From Trematomus loennbergii (lineage: Eukaryota; Chordata; Actinopteri; Perciformes; Nototheniidae): 64,000 bases of DNA. Below, piece by piece: positions 59,787-64,000 of this stretch. Each line of letters starts with the position of its first letter. Within the stretch, counting starts at the first letter, position 1. Where the stretch lies: NCBI GenBank assembly GCA_012861695.1, contig JAAOOA010000060.1:17522472-17586471 (forward strand). The letters run 5' to 3'. A program made the position numbers and the translations under genes. The notes under the pieces are model-generated. The model saw only the letters and a program-made list of their open reading frames with translations. It was not told where the DNA came from and ran no database searches.

Positions 59787-62700
59787 ATGGAGGACACTCA
59801 GCCCAAACCTGCTACTCCGGAACCCACCCGGGCCCCGAGTCCAGCACCAAGTCCAGCCCGTAGTCCAGCCCGTAGTCCAACACCGACGCCAGTATCCCTG
59901 CCAACAACCGGCCCACAACTGGACTTAATTCCTTTGCCTGCAACAAACAATGTGGAGGTATAGTCATTTAATCATTACAATCTCTGACAATGTTATCTGT
60001 TTTTACAGCCTTGACAAAACTGAAAAGGGTGTTTTATAAGCTAATATTATGTATTGTTTTTTTATGGGTAAATTAAACAGCTATTTGTTTTATTAACACA
60101 CCAAATAATTTAAAGCTACATATAAATGATGTGGTTGCTGCCATTTGGCTTTGCTTTTTTGTCACTCACAGTAGTCAATCGAGGTTGTTGTTTGACTTCT
60201 TCTATGTTTAAAAACACTGCCCTCTAACCTTGTAAAATGTATTATTCTGTAAGAGATAATTTGTTCATAATTTGTTGCTGTAATTTGAATATTATAATTA
60301 ACATAAATGCAGCCAATGGCAAAGGCAAATCTTTGAGCTAATGTACCCACCTGGGCAATATAACTAGGAGGGTGTTCAGGGAGGTGCAGTTATCAATATG
60401 TTCATATCTCTCTTATTATTTGCCAAGAAACAATAATCTATTATCTACTGGCATGACGTACCACTGTATCAACAATAGCAATAAGGAACAAGATATTAAC
60501 CTAATACGTGTTCAGAAAGTAAAGAGGCTTTGGGTACATACTGTACGCAACATATTTTCAAACCTTTCATCAAAAATATAATAAAATATTTGTCAATGTG
60601 TCACAACGAAACTCTTTAACTGAAATTGCGTTTTTAAAGCTTCTTTTTACATGGACAGCCTTTATATTATGTGGGAGTTAAGGCAACTAACGAACACAAT
60701 GTCCACCAGGCAAAATAACAAGTATTCTGACCTTTCTTTTACAGCACCTAAATGTGAACCAGATCCAAGTGGTGGTACGACGCTGTTCTAGTCCAAATGT
60801 CACGGAGGAGACAACCTTTTTTATCCCACGAAACCCTGCAGTGGATGCTGGCACAAACACAGACCCGCCCGTGGTCTGCTGCCCCTTGCTCGCTAGATTT
60901 TGCCCATGTCCCCCAAGAGGACTCCTGGCCTCTCTCGTTACTAAAGGTAAGCAAGGTCTCTACTTGTCTCAGTGACCTGAAAATGAATTGTATGTCACTT
61001 TGTACTTTTAAATAGGACTGAACAATTGCAGACTTTCTTTTACATTTTACAAATGTCAGCAATGTGGTAGATGAAAGAAATTATATTAACACACACTCAC
61101 TTTATTTTAAGTTCACATTATAAAAAACACATTGACACAGACAGGGACACATGACATGACCCAATAATAATCTGACATCTGTCTCCTGTTTCTCCTGCAG
61201 TCCTTCTGGCAGGTGTGCTCTTTGGAGTGGTGTGGTCTATCACCGAGGATGAGTGTCTTCCAGGGGGAAACCTGTTCGGAATCACAATCCTCTTCATCTG
61301 CGCAGTCATTGGTGGCAAAGTGGTGGCTCTCATCCGTCTGCCCAAACTTCCGCCATTCCCACCTCTCCTTGGTAATTTAGTGGTTATGCGCCGGACAGAT
61401 TATTAGCCTGTACTGCAGCTTCATTTACTACGTATTGCAACATTTGGTGACAAAGTAATCTACTGACTGAGTCATTTCACCTTTGTCATTGATTCAAAAA
61501 GAGAAACAAATAAAAAAAACACATCAGGAGTTCCTGATTAACTCTACAACCATGTTACTCACTTGTTCCGTTAAAGGTCAGGTTTACATTAGCCACTTTA
61601 GTATTTGGCTGGTATTGTGTTTTGCTTATATTCGTTGAATTGGTAGCTTACATGATAACGGTCCTGTTAGTTTAAAAAAAATGTAAGAACTTTGTACCTG
61701 ACCTTTGTACCATCTGCTGCGCCCCAATCAAGATAAAAATCAAGGAACCTGGAGCCACTCCTTATTTGCAATAACATCAAAAGCTAGATTGAAGTACAAT
61801 ATAGTAACACACTCCACGTTCTGTCTATCTAAACTTGATTTCCTGTGTCTTTCATGAAGAGAGTATTGTTTTATACCTGTTTAGCGTCTGTTTTTGTTAA
61901 CAATATTAGAATATTGTGATGAGTTCAAAGTCTTCTCTCACCACTCTTTAACTATTTTAAATATTTGCTGGTCTTTCTATGATTATATTTTAAACCCCAT
62001 TTATATAGATGTAATCATAATGTTCTTAAATGCAGCATCATTTTTACATTTCTCAATAAAGTGTAGCATTTCTATTAGAGATATAAGGCACATCACAGTA
62101 TTACAGAGAGCCTCAGGTGTCCAATATTGAGTGCTGTAAGTTCCAAAAGCAACAGGTGGTTATTATTCTTGTTCTGTATCTGCGTAAATCCTGAATGATC
62201 ATCTTTCGTCTCTCACGCTCTCTGCTGTGTTGCAGGTATGCTGCTGATGGGTTTTTTGCTGAGAAACATCCCAGTTATAACAGACGGGGTGTACATTGAC
62301 TACAGGTGGTCTGCATCACTGAGGAACATCGCTCTGGCTGTCATTCTGGCCAGAGCTGGTCTGGGTCTGGATCCCATGGTACGCCACACACTTCAAATCT
62401 TAGTATCTGCACACAGAAATGATTAGAGACATATGATAATAAACTACTGGTCCCATCTCTTTGCACAATCCAAAATATTCAATTTCCACTGATATGGGAA
62501 AAGCATGCAAATCTTAGCTTTGTCCTGTTCACGACCTTGTCCCTGATTTTCCGCTTCCTAACAAAAGTGCCAGATCAGACGCAAATTGGCGCACAAACGC
62601 TATGTTTTAACTGTATAAAGAGCACAAGACCTTGAGGGGAAACTTAGCAGAGGTGACCTGTATGTGCTATGTGTTACATTTGCAGCATGGACCAAAGTTG

Positions 62701-63274
62701 TGTGCTATTAATAGTAAAGACTTGTGGATAGGCTATGTGTGTATGTGCTCTCATTCACTGTCTCTCCCAGTGCGAGCTTAAGACACGGTAAAGGGGAGAC
62801 CTGGAAAAGCTGCCTGTATTATCGCATATTCCTCCTGGTGAAATATCTTATAATGTGTGACACTGTTGTTGAACAGTTATATAGTGTAAAAACGACACCT
62901 ATTTTTAAGACAGCAAGTTGTGTAGGTGAAAAACAGTACTGCTATCTCACAACCACAAACGTATTTTAGTGGTAACTCTGCTTTTGCAAACTCATTTCTG
63001 TCAATTTTCAGATGTATCAGTCAATTAATCAACAAATCATTCTGCACTTTTAAGCATCATTACACATGTTAATCCTCTCATCATCTCTACTTAAAGGTTA
63101 TTAATTACTATAACAAACTGAATGATTTATGTGTCTGTGTTGACAGGCTCTGAGGAAACTGAAAGCGGTGTGTTTACGTCTGGGAGCTGGGCCCTGCATT
63201 ATAGAGGCTTGCACCATAGCGCTGGTCTCCCATTTCCTCATGGGCCTGCCCTGGGTTTGGGGCTTCATCCTCGG
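59787..63274 (+). CDS. slc9b2: Sodium/hydrogen exchanger 9B2 (NHA2), first five coding exons, runs off window
   Basis: Coding exons are 59787-59957, 60745-60946, 61201-61371, 62236-62378 and 63147-63274, all GT/AG with matching phases, giving 271 codons plus two bases before the window ends. Residues 1-57 are a Pro/Ser-rich cytosolic tail with repeated SPAR. Exon 2 is cytosolic and ends in CPCPPRGLLASLV, the conserved run-in to the membrane. Exons 3-5 hold hydrophobic helices: LLAGVLFGVVWSI, DECLPGGNLFG, ITILFICAVIGGKVVALI, LPPFPPLLG, MLLMGFLLRNIPV, SIALAVILARAGLGLD-like RNIALAVILARAGLGLD and GPCIIEACTIALVSHFL. These match SLC9B2, an electroneutral Na+(Li+)/H+ antiporter of plasma membrane and organelles. 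The catalytic Asp pair should lie in later exons outside the window. Neighbour bdh2 is conserved synteny. Could be the paralogue slc9b1, but fish generally carry slc9b2 here. Confidence 0.93.
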
Positions 63275-63478
63275 GTAAATACAACACCGACCACTCTCTT
63301 CCATCTCCAGCTTCGTGTTCTACATAATTACAAGCTGTGTATTTTCATTACAGTATGTCTAGGGCAGACACGTAACAGTGAGGATAAAGACAGTACAAAG
63401 AGAGAGTGACATCTGAGAATGGTCCACATGAAGACCGGGGTACTATTAAAAGCTTTTATTTAATCTGACATCAACTTA

Positions 63479-63862
63479 AAGGTGCGGTATGTAATTTATT
63501 TCAGAAACACTTTTTGTTATATTCCATGGAATGCTCTTAACATCCCGATAGCAATGAATATATGAAATGCTTTGACAATAAATACATAAACAAATTCATC
63601 TGTGGAAGCCGTGGCGCTGTAAAAAGCACGACCAATCATTTTAGCCGGCCCAGCTAAAATAACTGGATGGCCTACCTGCCTGTCAGCCTTCCATCTGTGC
63701 ACAAACTTATCTCGTGCCCTCATTGGTCATGTGCGCGTTCGTGTGTGTTGGAGGAGGGGCTCTGTAAGGAAGTCTGAAGGAAAAGGCACATTTTTTCCGG
63801 TTGTGTATTTTCAAATTCTAGCGCACTCGAGCTGGTTTCTCCAAAATTACATACCCCACCTT
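63479..63862 (-). mobile_element. MITE, 384 bp, copy 2, in slc9b2 intron
   Basis: The ends are AAGGTGCGGTATGTAA and TTACATACCCCACCTT, with TA at 63477-63478 and 63863-63864. Read on the minus strand it matches the copy at 20767-21107 over most of its length (GGAGAAACCAGCTCGAGTGC, GCGCACATGACCAATGAGGG, GCCATCCAGTTATTTTAGC, GTTAAGAGCATTCCATGG), with about 40 extra bp in the middle. It inserted in the intron after coding exon 5. The minus-strand ORFs inside are by-products. Confidence 0.9.
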
Positions 63863-64000
63863 TAAATGCAGACTGATTTAGTTGGTGTCCTCTTTTTTTA
63901 AATATTTGTTTTAACAGAAATAAGATAACTAATTGTAATTCAAACCATATTTTCATTACCTACTGAGCAGACTGTTCAGCTCACTGAGCATCAGGAGCAG

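Noticed and set aside
61575..61701. Possible 127 bp MITE in slc9b2 intron (AAGGTCAGGT and ACCTGACCTT)
   Set aside because: Only 10 bp of inverted match and TA on one side only; could be chance.

Overview
This is a vertebrate window, almost certainly from a ray-finned (teleost) fish. It has long AT-rich non-coding stretches, genes split by GT/AG introns, and fish-type mobile DNA: DIRS retroelements, a tRNA-derived SINE, PIF/Harbinger-like elements with TTA target duplications, and several families flanked by TA. No bacterial, organellar or CRISPR features are present.

Layout. 1-815 is a tandem satellite (period 147-149 bp), each unit centred on an RFX/X-box-like palindrome. 816-7160 is AT-rich with one weak candidate exon (4285-4450). 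7161-12847 is a DIRS retroelement on the minus strand with both terminal inverted repeats, the internal complementary region, a gag-like ORF and broken pol and tyrosine-recombinase frames. 15313-17434 is a TA-flanked DNA transposon with a THAP-domain exon on the plus strand and, on the minus strand, a two-exon frame resembling the cytoplasmic zinc ('ballast') domain of P2X7 receptors. 20014-28843 is one SINE interrupted by three later insertions: a TA-flanked 2.5 kb element (itself carrying a 341 bp MITE), a TTA-flanked Harbinger-like element with a MADF exon remnant, and a second, plus-strand DIRS element. 30325-30824 is a diverged local duplication. 31708-32764 is another TTA-flanked element, 33628-34600 a TA-flanked element carrying an ISRE-like motif, and 37307-37831 a solo LTR with a perfect 5 bp duplication. 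37837-50450 shows no gene that I can support.

The two real host genes lie at the right end, both on the plus strand: bdh2 (dhrs6), complete in nine coding exons at 52212-57671 and encoding 245 aa, and the first five coding exons of slc9b2 (NHA2) at 59787-63274, which runs off the window. These genes are also neighbours in tetrapods, so the block is conserved synteny. They are not a functional operon: BDH2 is a cytosolic short-chain dehydrogenase and SLC9B2 a membrane cation/proton antiporter.

Most interesting points: the spliceable P2X7-ballast-like frame that shares a transposon with a THAP exon; the X-box satellite; the SINE in which three element types landed within about 60 bp and whose targets can each be read; and the two DIRS elements whose internal regions exactly match their joined ends. 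Family names rest on motifs recognised by eye; no database search was run.
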